Shown: positions 1-7,790 of the stretch, piece after piece
How the letters are laid out: each line of letters begins with the position of its first letter
How positions within the stretch are numbered: the stretch's first letter is position 1
Assembly (NCBI GenBank): GCA_016702555.1
Contig: JADJDV010000006.1
Span: forward strand, 186,001 to 250,000
Reading direction: 5' to 3'
DNA: 64,000 nt
Source: Burkholderiales bacterium
Lineage (GTDB): Bacteria > Pseudomonadota > Gammaproteobacteria > Burkholderiales > Burkholderiaceae_C
Made by a program: the position numbers and the translations under genes
Notes under the pieces: model-generated
What the model saw: only the letters and a program-made list of their open reading frames with translations
Databases searched by the model: none
What the model was told of the DNA's origin: nothing

Positions 1-1
1 G

Positions 2-451
2 CTGGGCCGCTCGCTCGGCGCCAACCCGACGCCGATGGCCTATGCCGAGACCTACACCGGCCTGCAGACCGGCGCCGTCGATGGCCAGGACAACCCGCTG
101 CCGAACATCCAGAACATGAAGTTCAACGAGGTGATGTCGCAGATCGTGCTGACCTCGCACCTGGTGAGCTTCGACGTGCTGAGCGTCAGCCAGAAGGTCT
201 GGAACGCCATGAACGCCGACAAGCAGCGCGCCTTCCAGGCCGCGGCGACCAAGGCGATTGCCTACAGCACGGCCGAGCATGTCAAGCGCGAGCAGCAGCT
301 GGCCGAGGAATTCCGGCGCGGCGGCCTGGACGTGTACACGCCCGACATCGCCGCCTTCCGCGAGCACGCGCAGAAGGTCTACAAGGAATCCGCCGACGCC
401 AAGAACTGGCCGGCCGGCATGCTGGAGAAGATCAACGCGCTGAAGAGCTGA
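2..451 (+). CDS. dctP: TRAP transporter periplasmic binding protein DctP (partial, 5' end outside window)
   Basis: C-terminal part (about 149 residues) of a TRAP-type solute-binding protein; the frame is open at the window edge so the start and signal peptide lie upstream. The motif GAVDGQDNP followed by a helical tail is typical of the DctP family. The protein would bind a ligand in the periplasm, classically a carboxylate, and hand it to the membrane permease. The small permease gene follows after 6 bases and the large permease overlaps that, giving the standard dctP-dctQ-dctM order. The substrate cannot be inferred from the fragment. It is not a close repeat of the DctP at the other end of the window, although both share the DGQ(D/E)NPLP motif. 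Confidence 0.9.
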   Translation: MGRSLGANPTPMAYAETYTGLQTGAVDGQDNPLPNIQNMKFNEVMSQIVLTSHLVSFDVLSVSQKVWNAMNADKQRAFQAAATKAIAYSTAEHVKREQQLAEEFRRGGLDVYTPDIAAFREHAQKVYKESADAKNWPAGMLEKINALKS

Positions 452-457
452 ACCCGC

Positions 458-973
458 GTGGCGACTGGCTGGCGCACCCTTCCTGAACGACTGCACCGCC
501 TGGCCGAGGCGGTGGCGGCCGCCTTGCTGGCGATCATCTTCGTCGCCTTCCTGGTGCAGATCGCGATGCGCTACCTGTTCGACCTGCCGGTCGGATGGAC
601 CTCCGAAGTCTCGCTCATGGCCTGGCTGTGGCTGGTGCTGTGGGGAGCTTCGCTGGCGCTCAGGGAGCACGACGAGATCCGGCTGGACCTGATCACCGAC
701 CACGCGCGCCCGCGCATCGCCCGCGCGGCCAAGGCGATCGCGGCGCTCGGTGTCCTGCTGCTGTTCGCCATCTCGCTGCCGGCCACCTGGTCCTACGTCA
801 GCTTCATGAAGGTCGAGAGCAGCTCGTATCTGGGCATCCGCATGGATTGGGCGTACTCCATCTACCTGTTGTTCGCGGTGGGCGTGATCGTGCGCAGCGC
901 CATCGCGCTGTGGCGCGCGCTGCGCGGCCCCGTGGCCACCGCGCCGGTTGAAGAGCGGGTCCATTCCCTGTGA
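458..973 (+). CDS. dctQ: TRAP transporter small permease DctQ
   Basis: A 171-residue membrane protein with four predicted hydrophobic segments (about residues 18-38, 50-70, 90-110 and 128-150), the size and topology of DctQ. DctQ forms the membrane scaffold with the large permease DctM in the sodium-coupled TRAP carrier. The start is a GTG six bases after the dctP stop; no ATG lies nearby. The 3' end overlaps the next gene by four bases (GTGA), which implies translational coupling with dctM. Identity rests on topology and gene order more than on sequence motifs. Confidence 0.88.
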   Translation: MATGWRTLPERLHRLAEAVAAALLAIIFVAFLVQIAMRYLFDLPVGWTSEVSLMAWLWLVLWGASLALREHDEIRLDLITDHARPRIARAAKAIAALGVLLLFAISLPATWSYVSFMKVESSSYLGIRMDWAYSIYLLFAVGVIVRSAIALWRALRGPVATAPVEERVHSL

Positions 974-2271
974 ACTTCGCCAGCCCCTTCGCTCTCTGCG
1001 TCGCGACCATCATCGGCCTCAGCCTGCTGGGCGCGCCGGTGGGCCAGGCCATGATCGCCGGCTCCGTGCTCTACCTCTGGCTGAAGGGCATGGACATGGG
1101 CACCGCCGCCGAGCAACTGCTCAACGGTACCTATGGCAGTTACCTGCTCCTGGCGATCCCGCTGTTCATCCTGGCGGCGGCGTTCATGAGCACCGGCAGC
1201 GTGCTGGAGCGCCTGCTGCGCTTTTCCAACGCGCTGGTCGGGCGCTTTCCTGGCGGCCTGGCACAGGTCAACGTGGTGCAGAGCATCGTCTTCGCCAGCA
1301 TGTCCGGCTCGGCGCTGGCCGACGCCGCCGGCTCGGGTCGCCTCATGCAGGCCATGATGACCAAGAACAACAAGTACACGCCGGGTTTTGCCGCCGCGCT
1401 GAGCGCGGTGTCGGCGGTGATCGGACCGATCCTGCCGCCATCGATCCCGCTGGTGCTGTACGCCCTGGTCTCCGGCACCTCGATCGGCTACCTGTTCATC
1501 GGCGGCGTCATCCCGGGCCTGCTGCTGGGCGCCGTGCAGATGGCGCTGATCTACTGGCTGGCCAAGCGCCGCAAGTTTCCGGTGGAAGAGCGCGTGCCGC
1601 TGCGCGCGCTGCCGCGCGTCACGCTGGACGCCTTTCCGGCGCTGATGATGCCGGTCATCCTGCTGGGCTGCCTGTACAGCGGCATCACCACGCCGACCGA
1701 GGCGGCGGCGGTGGCGGCGGCCTACGCCCTGCTGCTGTCGACCGTGCTGTACCGCGACCTGCGCTGGCGCCAACTCTACGAGGCGCTGCTGGCCAGCGCG
1801 CGCGTCAGCATCTCGATCGGCATGCTGATCGCCGGCGCCATGGTGTTCAACTACGTGATCACCTCGGAGAACATCCCGGTCACGCTCAGCGCCGCGCTGC
1901 AGGGCTCCGACCTGTCGCCGCTCGGCTTCCTGCTGATGGTGAACCTGCTGCTGCTGGTGCTCGGCGCCTTCCTGGAAGGCTCGACCATCATCCTGGTCAT
2001 TCTGCCGGTGCTGCTGCCGACCGCCGTGTCGCTGGGGGTCGACCCGGTGCATTTCGGCGTCGTGTGCGTACTCAACATCATGATCGGCCTGGTCACGCCG
2101 CCCTATGGGCTGCTGCTGTTCATGATGACCAAGATCGCCGACGTGTCGATGCGCGAGCTGCTGGTCAACATCGTGCCCTTTCTGCTGGTCATGCTGCTGG
2201 CGCTGGCCATCGTGACCCTGTGGCCAGCCAGCGTGCTGTGGCTGCCGCGGCTGGCCGGCTATACCGGGTAG
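970..2271 (+). CDS. dctM: TRAP transporter large permease DctM
   Basis: A 433-residue, strongly hydrophobic protein with about twelve membrane segments, the usual length of DctM (about 425-440). It contains the family pattern GPILPPSIPLVLYALVSG and, in the second half, GLVTPPYG, the two proline-rich hairpin motifs of the ion-transporter superfamily that form the sodium and substrate sites. It is the transport subunit of the operon that begins before the window. Translation starts at GTG overlapping the dctQ stop. The gene runs convergently towards the next gene with a gap of about 20 bases, in which I see no strong terminator hairpin. Confidence 0.93.
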   Translation: MNFASPFALCVATIIGLSLLGAPVGQAMIAGSVLYLWLKGMDMGTAAEQLLNGTYGSYLLLAIPLFILAAAFMSTGSVLERLLRFSNALVGRFPGGLAQVNVVQSIVFASMSGSALADAAGSGRLMQAMMTKNNKYTPGFAAALSAVSAVIGPILPPSIPLVLYALVSGTSIGYLFIGGVIPGLLLGAVQMALIYWLAKRRKFPVEERVPLRALPRVTLDAFPALMMPVILLGCLYSGITTPTEAAAVAAAYALLLSTVLYRDLRWRQLYEALLASARVSISIGMLIAGAMVFNYVITSENIPVTLSAALQGSDLSPLGFLLMVNLLLLVLGAFLEGSTIILVILPVLLPTAVSLGVDPVHFGVVCVLNIMIGLVTPPYGLLLFMMTKIADVSMRELLVNIVPFLLVMLLALAIVTLWPASVLWLPRLAGYTG

Positions 2272-2292
2272 CCGGCGCACCGTCCCATTGAT

Positions 2293-2835
2293 TCACTCCT
2301 CCGGCGTCACCCCCAGCGCCACCAGGAAGCGCGCCACCATGTTGTAGGTGGCGATGGCGGCGGTCAGTTCGACCAGCTCGGTGGTGTCGAAGTGTCGGCG
2401 CAGCGCCTCGAACAATGCGTCCTCGATCCGCACATCAAGCGTCATCTGCGCCGCGTAGCGCACCACCAGTTGCTCGACCTCGCCCAGGGCCGCGTCGGCG
2501 GCCTGGCGCGCGTCCTGCGCCACCACGCGGTCGAGCGCGTCGAGTTCGGCTTGCGTGCCGCCGGCGGCCAGAAAATCGGGCGCGTGGTGGTGGTACTCGT
2601 AGTGCGCGCCGGTCAGCAGTGCCACCGTGCAGATGCCCAGCTCGCGCAGCTTGCGGCTGGTCGGCAATTCGCTGCGCACGGCTTTCAGGTAGGTGTTCCA
2701 GCCGCGCGCCAGCGGCTCGCTCCACAGCAGTGCCTTGTCCAGGTTGATCAGCTGGCCACCGCGCCGCGCCAGGATGGCGTCGACCAGTTCGGCGGGCTGG
2801 GCTTTGCGTTCGGGGGTCCATTCGGGGATGCGCAT
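2293..2835 (-). CDS. carboxymuconolactone decarboxylase-like (AhpD-fold) protein
   Basis: A 180-residue helical protein resembling the CMD/AhpD-fold family. The segment around HYEYHHHAPDFLAAG matches the conserved helix with E and H residues found in these proteins, but the redox CxxC motif of AhpD is absent, so a peroxidase role is unlikely. Family members include gamma-carboxymuconolactone decarboxylases and many proteins of unknown function. It is divergent from dapF with 53 bases between the two starts and convergent with dctM, so it probably forms a single-gene unit. The function is inferred only at fold level. Confidence 0.75.
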   Translation of the reverse strand: MRIPEWTPERKAQPAELVDAILARRGGQLINLDKALLWSEPLARGWNTYLKAVRSELPTSRKLRELGICTVALLTGAHYEYHHHAPDFLAAGGTQAELDALDRVVAQDARQAADAALGEVEQLVVRYAAQMTLDVRIEDALFEALRRHFDTTELVELTAAIATYNMVARFLVALGVTPEE

Positions 2836-2874
2836 GGTGGGCTGTCCTTAAGGCTTTGCGCTCGAGGATAAGGG

Positions 2875-2880
2875 GATAAT
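2875..2880 (+). promoter_or_regulatory. putative -10 box for dapF, near-leaderless
   Basis: GATAAT lies 8 bases before the dapF ATG, which would place the transcript start at or within two bases of the start codon. No convincing Shine-Dalgarno sequence precedes the ATG, in keeping with a leaderless or near-leaderless message. No clear -35 box was found, so the call is tentative. Confidence 0.4.
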
Positions 2881-2888
2881 CCGGCGCC

Positions 2889-3773
2889 ATGCGCATTCGC
2901 TTCACCAAGATGCAGGGCGCGGGCAACGATTTCGTGGTGCTCGACGAAACGGCGGCGCCGCTGGCCTTGAGCGCCGCGCAGTACCGTTTTCTGGCCGACC
3001 GGCATTTTGGCGTCGGCGCCGACCAGATCCTGAGCGTGCGGCCGGCGCCGCGCCCCGGCCTGGACTTCGAGTACCTCATCCACAACGCCGACGGCGGCGA
3101 GGTGGAGCACTGCGGCAACGGCGCGCGCTGCTTCATGCGCTACGTGCGCGAGCGGGGCCTGACTGACAAGCGCAGGGTGCGCGTGCAGGTGCAGCGCGGC
3201 GTGATCGAACTGAGCGAGGCGCCCGATGGCGACGTGACCGTGGACATGGGCGCGCCGGTGTTCGATCTGGCGGCCATCCCTTTCAATCCGCGCGGCAGCC
3301 AGCCGCTGGCCCGTGGCGGCTGGCAACTGTGGCCGCTGGCCCTGCCCGCCGCGGCGGCCGATGCGGCGGCCACCGTCGAGGTCGCCGTGCTGTCGATGGG
3401 CAACCCGCACGCGGTGAGCCTGGTCGAAGACGTCGATACGGCGCCGGTGCATGCGCTGGGCCCGCGGATCGAGTGCCATCCCAGCTTTCCGCAACGCGTC
3501 AACGCCGGCTTCCTGCAGGTCGTGGACCGCGGCCAGGTGCGCCTGCGCGTGTACGAGCGCGGCGCCGGCGAGACGCTGGCCTGCGGCAGCGGCGCCTGCG
3601 CCGCCGTGGTCGCCGGCATCCGCCTCGGCCTGCTGGATGCGCGCGTTCAGGTGCGGGCGCGCGGCGGCGTGCTGACCATCGAGTGGGCCGGTGGTCTGGC
3701 CGACCCGGTCTTCATGAGCGGGCCGGCGCACACCGTGTTCGACGGCGAAATCGAGATTCCGGAGCTTTCATGA
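2889..3773 (+). CDS. dapF: diaminopimelate epimerase
   Basis: A 294-residue protein matching DapF. It interconverts LL- and meso-diaminopimelate in the cytoplasm, supplying meso-DAP for lysine and for the MurE step encoded later in this window. The start FTKMQGAGNDFVVLD is characteristic. The two catalytic cysteines appear in EHCGNGARC (first half) and ACGSGACA (second half), each in the expected context. The usual length is about 275-290; the slight excess is in the middle of the protein. It overlaps the following DUF484 gene by four bases (ATGA), and the order dapF-DUF484-xerC is a widespread proteobacterial operon. Confidence 0.97.
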   Translation: MRIRFTKMQGAGNDFVVLDETAAPLALSAAQYRFLADRHFGVGADQILSVRPAPRPGLDFEYLIHNADGGEVEHCGNGARCFMRYVRERGLTDKRRVRVQVQRGVIELSEAPDGDVTVDMGAPVFDLAAIPFNPRGSQPLARGGWQLWPLALPAAAADAAATVEVAVLSMGNPHAVSLVEDVDTAPVHALGPRIECHPSFPQRVNAGFLQVVDRGQVRLRVYERGAGETLACGSGACAAVVAGIRLGLLDARVQVRARGGVLTIEWAGGLADPVFMSGPAHTVFDGEIEIPELS

Positions 3774-4447
3774 CCCCTTCCATGCAACCCATCACTGAAG
3801 AAGACATCGCGCAATTCCTGATCCACACGCCGGATTTCTTCGAGCGCCACGCCGACCTGCTGGGCGCGGTGCAACTGACCAGCCCGCACGGCGGGCGCGC
3901 CGTCAGCCTGCAGGAGCGCCAGGCCGAGATGCTGCGCGAGAAGATCAAGGTGCTGGAGCAGCGCCTGATGGAAATGATGCGCCACGGCACCGAGAACATG
4001 CTGATCGGCGACAAGCTGCAGCGCTGGTCGCGCCAGCTGTTTCTGGTCGCGCGCCCGGCCGACTTGCCTGCCGTGCTGGTGAGCGAGATGCGGGCGCAGT
4101 TCAGCGTGCCGCAGGCGGCGCTGAAACTGTGGGACGTGGCGCAGGACTTCGCCGGTGAGCCGTTTGCGCAAGGCGCCAGCGACGACGTCAAGAGTCTGGC
4201 CAGTTCGCTGGCGGCGCCGTACTGCGGCGTCAACTCGGGCTTCGACGCCGTGCAGTGGCTGGACGACCCCGAGGCCGCGGCCTCATTGGCGCTGATTCCC
4301 CTGCGCGCCAGCGCCGCCGCACCCGCTTTTGGCCTGCTGGTGCTGGCCTCGCCCGACAGCCAGCGCTTTCAGGCTGGCATGGCGACCGATTTTCTGGAGC
4401 GTATCGCCGAGCTGGCGAGTGCGGCGCTCTCACGCCTGCATGGATGA
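3770..4447 (+). CDS. DUF484 family protein
   Basis: A 225-residue protein of the DUF484 family, which sits between dapF and xerC in many proteobacteria. The N-terminus EDIAQFLIHTPDFFERH is the family signature and is followed by a helical, probably coiled-coil stretch and a GAF-like C-terminal domain. The biochemical role is not established; the position suggests a link to chromosome-dimer resolution or wall metabolism. The ATG at 3770 overlaps the dapF stop; a second in-frame ATG at 3782 is possible. The stop codon at 4445-4447 falls inside the first terminal word of an intergenic repeat, so the repeat reaches the coding sequence. Confidence 0.9.
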   Translation: MTPSMQPITEEDIAQFLIHTPDFFERHADLLGAVQLTSPHGGRAVSLQERQAEMLREKIKVLEQRLMEMMRHGTENMLIGDKLQRWSRQLFLVARPADLPAVLVSEMRAQFSVPQAALKLWDVAQDFAGEPFAQGASDDVKSLASSLAAPYCGVNSGFDAVQWLDDPEAAASLALIPLRASAAAPAFGLLVLASPDSQRFQAGMATDFLERIAELASAALSRLHG

Positions 4448-4556
4448 TAAATGACGGCGGCTGCGCCGGCCGATGACCAATGACGAAGCTTCCAACGTCC
4501 ACCGACGCTTTGTCATTCGTCATTGAAGCCGCGCCAGCGGCGCAGTCATTTGTCAT
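4443..4556. repeat. ATGAC/GTCAT modular intergenic repeat, copy A
   Basis: A 114-base element bounded by GATGATAAATGAC at 4443 and GTCATTTGTCAT at 4545, which are inverted copies of each other. A second nested pair lies inside: GATGACCAATGAC at 4471 and GTCATTCGTCAT near 4512. GC-rich mini-hairpins lie between the words. It fills the whole gap between the DUF484 stop and the xerC start, and the first bases of xerC (ATGACC) also match the word. Related copies occur at 27648-27800 and 41845-41999. Confidence 0.8.
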
Positions 4557-4562
4557 GGCGCC

Positions 4563-5510
4563 ATGACCGAAGCCGACCAGGCGCTGGTGGCGCGCTACCT
4601 GGAGCACGTGCGGGTCGAGAAGCGACTGGCCGAACGCACGGTGACGCTGTATGCCGGTGACCTGGAGAAACTGGCCGGCTTTGCCGCGCCGCTGCCGCTG
4701 ACCGCCGTGCAAAACCACCATGTGCGCGGCTGGGTCGCGCGCATGCACGCGGGCGGGCGCAGCGGGCGCGGCATCGCGCTGATCCTGTCGGGGTGGCGCG
4801 GTTTTTACGCCTGGCTCGGGCGCCAGGGCCTGATCGGCGCCAACCCGGTGCAAGGCGTGCGCGCGCCGCGCCAGCCGCGCCCGCTGCCCAAGGCGCTGGG
4901 CGTGGACGAGGCGGTGCAGCTGGCCGAGCACGCCGATGCCGACGACGATCCCTGGCTGGAGGCGCGCGACGCCGCCATGGTCGAGTTGCTCTACGGCAGC
5001 GGCTTGCGCGTGGGCGAGCTGGTCGGGCTGGACGTGGCCGCCAGCGACGCCGCGCAGCGCGCTGGCCGTGGCTGGATCGACCTGCAGGCGGCCGAGGTGC
5101 AGGTGCAGGGCAAGGGCGGCAAGCGCCGCGCCGTGCCCCTGGGGCACCAGGCGGCTCTGGCGCTCGGCCACTGGCTGGCGGTGCGCGGCGCGGTGGCGGG
5201 GCACGGCGAGGCCGCCGAGGCGCTGTTCATCGGCCGCCGCGGCACGCGCCTGACGGCCCAGGCCATCTGGCAGCGACTGCGCCGGCGCAGCCTGCTGGCC
5301 GGGCTGGCCACGCCGGTGCACCCGCACATGCTGCGCCACTCGTTTGCCAGCCACCTGTTGCAGTCCAGCGGCGACCTGCGCGCGGTGCAGGAATTGCTGG
5401 GCCACGCCAACATCGGCACCACGCAGGTCTACACCCGGCTCGACTTCCAGCATCTGGCGCAGGCCTACGACGCCGCGCATCCGCGCGCGAAGAAGAGCGG
5501 CACCCCCTGA
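4563..5510 (+). CDS. xerC: tyrosine recombinase XerC
   Basis: A 315-residue tyrosine recombinase. XerC acts with XerD at dif to resolve chromosome dimers in the cytoplasm at division. The N-terminal SAM-like DNA-binding domain covers about residues 1-95 and the catalytic domain the remainder. Visible catalytic residues are R149 (SGLRVGEL), a Lys in GKGGKRR near 185, H255 and R258 (HMLR), H281 (LGHAN) and the nucleophile Y290 (QVYTRL). The dapF-DUF484-xerC neighbourhood favours XerC over XerD or an integron-type enzyme. The stop TGA lies within the start of a repeat (CCCCCTGAG). The start codon abuts the upstream repeat and has no clear ribosome-binding site. Confidence 0.95.
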   Translation: MTEADQALVARYLEHVRVEKRLAERTVTLYAGDLEKLAGFAAPLPLTAVQNHHVRGWVARMHAGGRSGRGIALILSGWRGFYAWLGRQGLIGANPVQGVRAPRQPRPLPKALGVDEAVQLAEHADADDDPWLEARDAAMVELLYGSGLRVGELVGLDVAASDAAQRAGRGWIDLQAAEVQVQGKGGKRRAVPLGHQAALALGHWLAVRGAVAGHGEAAEALFIGRRGTRLTAQAIWQRLRRRSLLAGLATPVHPHMLRHSFASHLLQSSGDLRAVQELLGHANIGTTQVYTRLDFQHLAQAYDAAHPRAKKSGTP

Positions 5511-5600
5511 GCCGCTCGCGCGGCTTCCCCCTCTCCTGCGGGAGGGGGACAACGCCGGTCGGCGGCGCAGGTCCGCCGACGGCGTTCGCTGGTCCGGCCC
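5503..5600 (+). repeat. CCCCCTGAG-type interspersed repeat, copy D1
   Basis: Begins with CCCCCTGAG, continues with a short GC stem (CCGCTCGCGCGG), a C-run/G-run stem around CCCCCTC...GAGGGGG, then GACAACGCC and an arm pair GGCGGCGCAGGTCCGCC, ending in GGCGTTCGCTGG. The same order of modules recurs at 26142-26285 and 48746-48848 and, inverted, at 34345-34495. From memory, repeats of this look are frequent in Comamonadaceae genomes. The xerC stop codon is inside its first word. Confidence 0.75.
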
Positions 5601-5699
5601 GATTCGGCAGTGGGCCGACGCGATGGGGAGCGCGCGGCTAAACTGGCCTGCTCCCAGTTTTTCAGCGTGCCGCACCAGCCGGCGATGCAAGCACAAGCC

Positions 5700-6761
5700 A
5701 TGTCCCTGATTCCCGCCACCATCCTCACCGGCTTCCTCGGCTCCGGCAAGACCACCCTGCTCAAGCGCGTGCTGACCGAGGCGCATGGCCAGAAGATCGC
5801 CGTGATCGAGAACGAATTCGGCGAGGAGAACATCGACAACGACATCCTGGTGGGCGACACGGATGAGCAGATCATCCAGATGAGCAACGGCTGCATCTGC
5901 TGCAGCATCCGTGAAGACTTGCGCGCCACGCTGAGCGATCTGGCCACCCGCAAGCGCAAGGGCGAGCTCGACTTCGAGCGCGTGGTGATCGAGACCACCG
6001 GCGTGGCCGACCCGGGCCCGGTGGCGCAGACCTTCTTCATGGACGACGAGATCGCCGAAAGCTACCTGCTCGACGCCATCGTCACCCTGGTCGATGCCAA
6101 GCACGCCGCGCAGCAGCTGAACGAGCGCATCGAGGCGCAGCGCCAGGTGGGCTTTGCCGACCAGATCTTCATCAGCAAGGCCGATCTGGTGGGCGCCGGG
6201 GAACTCGACGCCCTGCGCCACCGCCTCACGCACATGAACCCGCGCGCAGCGCAGCAGGTGGTGCACTTTGGCGAGGTGCCGATCAATCAAGTCTTCGACC
6301 TGCGCGGCTTCAACCTGAACGCCAAGCTGGACATCGACCCGGACTTCCTCAAGGAAGACGAGCACCACCACGATCACGACCACCACGACCATGACCACGC
6401 GCACGGCGAGCACTGCGATCACCCCTCGCACCAGCATGCGCACGGGCACCACCACCATCACGACGACGACGTCAAGAGCTTCGTGTACCGCGCCGACCGC
6501 GCCTTCGATCCGGCCAAGCTGGAGGACTTCCTGGGTGCCATCGTCAACATCTACGGCCCGCGCATGCTGCGCTACAAGGGCGTGCTGTGGATGAAGGGCA
6601 CCGAGCGCAAGGTCATCTTCCAGGGCGTGCACCAGCTGATGGGCAGCGACCTGGGTCCGGCCTGGAAAGAGGGCGAGGCGCGCGGCAGCAAGATGGTGTT
6701 CATCGGCCTGGAGCTGCCGCGCGACATCCTGACGCAGGGGTTGGAGCAGTGCCTGGTCTGA
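5700..6761 (+). CDS. CobW/P47K-family GTPase, His-rich, probable zinc metallochaperone
   Basis: A 353-residue COG0523 GTPase. The P-loop GFLGSGKTT (residues 11-19), the metal-binding GCICC motif (64-68), a Walker-B-like ETTG and SKADL are all visible. A stretch at about 220-257 is dominated by His and Asp, then a CobW C-terminal domain follows. Such proteins deliver metals, often zinc (ZNG1/ZigA type), to client enzymes; the His loop suggests zinc or nickel/cobalt buffering. No cobalamin genes are nearby, so a cobalamin role is unlikely. dksA follows 258 bases downstream, an association known from zinc-stress loci. An in-frame ATG at 5685 is an alternative start. No Zur box was recognised. 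Confidence 0.88.
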   Translation: MSLIPATILTGFLGSGKTTLLKRVLTEAHGQKIAVIENEFGEENIDNDILVGDTDEQIIQMSNGCICCSIREDLRATLSDLATRKRKGELDFERVVIETTGVADPGPVAQTFFMDDEIAESYLLDAIVTLVDAKHAAQQLNERIEAQRQVGFADQIFISKADLVGAGELDALRHRLTHMNPRAAQQVVHFGEVPINQVFDLRGFNLNAKLDIDPDFLKEDEHHHDHDHHDHDHAHGEHCDHPSHQHAHGHHHHHDDDVKSFVYRADRAFDPAKLEDFLGAIVNIYGPRMLRYKGVLWMKGTERKVIFQGVHQLMGSDLGPAWKEGEARGSKMVFIGLELPRDILTQGLEQCLV

Positions 6762-6835
6762 GCGCCCGCGCGGCCATCCCGGGGTAAACCCGTAGGTCAA
6801 TTGTGAGCATCGGCGGCGGGTGGGTTCGCCGGCTC

Positions 6836-6843
6836 TATACAAT
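6836..6843 (+). promoter_or_regulatory. putative -10 region upstream of dksA
   Basis: TATACAAT is the best -10 match in the 258-base gap between the CobW gene and dksA. It would give a leader of about 170 bases before the dksA GTG. No good -35 was seen at 16-18 bases upstream. The remainder of the gap shows no further obvious structure. Confidence 0.35.
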
Positions 6844-7019
6844 CGCCGCCTTTGCACCGGTCGCGACCCCAAGCGTCCGGTAGCGCGCCAGAGGGCGCAC
6901 GCTTGCCCAAGAAGGTCCACAAGAGGGCGTGTGACGGACGAAAAAGACCATGCTTCGTCCGCTCGATGTTCGGTGGCGGTGGGCGACTGCGCCCCCGGCC
7001 ACGACAGGAGACGGAAGAC

Positions 7020-7709
7020 GTGAACGCTGCGGCTGCCAAGAAGCCGGCCCCATCCAAGGCCACACCCGCCAAGAAGACGGCCCCCGCCGCCGCGAAATCG
7101 GCTGCGGCCCCCGCCAAGGCGCCTGCATCCCCGAAGACGAGCGCGCGCAAGAAGGCCAGCACCGCTGCGCCGATGTCGCCGCCGCCGCCCATGGCCGCCC
7201 CCAAGAATCTGCCCATGCCCATCGCCGCCACACCCCCGGTGCCCGTGGCGGTCAAGAAAGACCCCAAGCTGGCCAACAACTGGAAGACCAAGTCGATCGA
7301 AGAGCTGTCCGATGCCGAAGTCATCGCCATGCCCGACAGCGAATACATGAACGACAAGCAGCTCGCCTTCTTTCGCATGAAGCTGGTGGAGCTGAAGAAC
7401 GATCTGCACGCCAACGCCGGTCAGACCACCGAGAACCTGCGCGACGACACCGTGGTCGTGCCCGACCCGGCCGACCGCGCCACCATCGAGGAAGAGCACG
7501 CACTGGAGCTGCGCACACGCGACCGCGAGCGCAAGCTGCTGAAGAAGATCGAGCAGTCGATCTCCCGCATCGATTCGGGCGACTACGGCTACTGCGACGA
7601 GACCGGCGAGCCGATCGGCGTGCCGCGCCTGCTGGCGCGCCCGACCGCCACCTTGTCGCTGGAGGCGCAGCAGCGCCGCGAGCTGAAGCAGAAGATGTTC
7701 GGCGATTGA
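7020..7709 (+). CDS. dksA: RNA polymerase-binding transcription factor DksA
   Basis: A 229-residue DksA. It binds the RNA polymerase secondary channel and with ppGpp adjusts rRNA, tRNA and amino-acid promoters. The first 75 or so residues are a low-complexity Ala/Lys/Pro tail resembling histone H1; the coiled-coil domain follows, with its tip near residues 140-150 (DDTVVVPDPADRA). The zinc-finger region reads CDETGEPIG and ATLSLEAQQ, so only one of four canonical cysteines remains; this fits the zinc-independent DksA form that I recall for many beta-proteobacteria. GTG at 7020 was chosen because AGGAG lies at 7006-7010. A much longer upstream in-frame extension has no family match. Confidence 0.93.
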   Translation: MNAAAAKKPAPSKATPAKKTAPAAAKSAAAPAKAPASPKTSARKKASTAAPMSPPPPMAAPKNLPMPIAATPPVPVAVKKDPKLANNWKTKSIEELSDAEVIAMPDSEYMNDKQLAFFRMKLVELKNDLHANAGQTTENLRDDTVVVPDPADRATIEEEHALELRTRDRERKLLKKIEQSISRIDSGDYGYCDETGEPIGVPRLLARPTATLSLEAQQRRELKQKMFGD

Positions 7710-7790
7710 CGTCGCCTGGCGCCGCCGGGACTCGAAACCCGCGGCGTGCGGGGCCTTGAGAAACGGCCGCGCGCCCCCCATGTCGAGCCC

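Noticed and set aside
4443..4556. CRISPR array suggested by repeated ATGAC/GTCAT words
   Set aside because: Words are only 5-13 bases, change polarity within the element and the spacers are themselves palindromic; no cas gene is present.
6355..6475. His/Asp-rich stretch as a separate metal-binding peptide or simple-sequence repeat
   Set aside because: It lies in frame inside the CobW GTPase, where such loops are common in COG0523 proteins.
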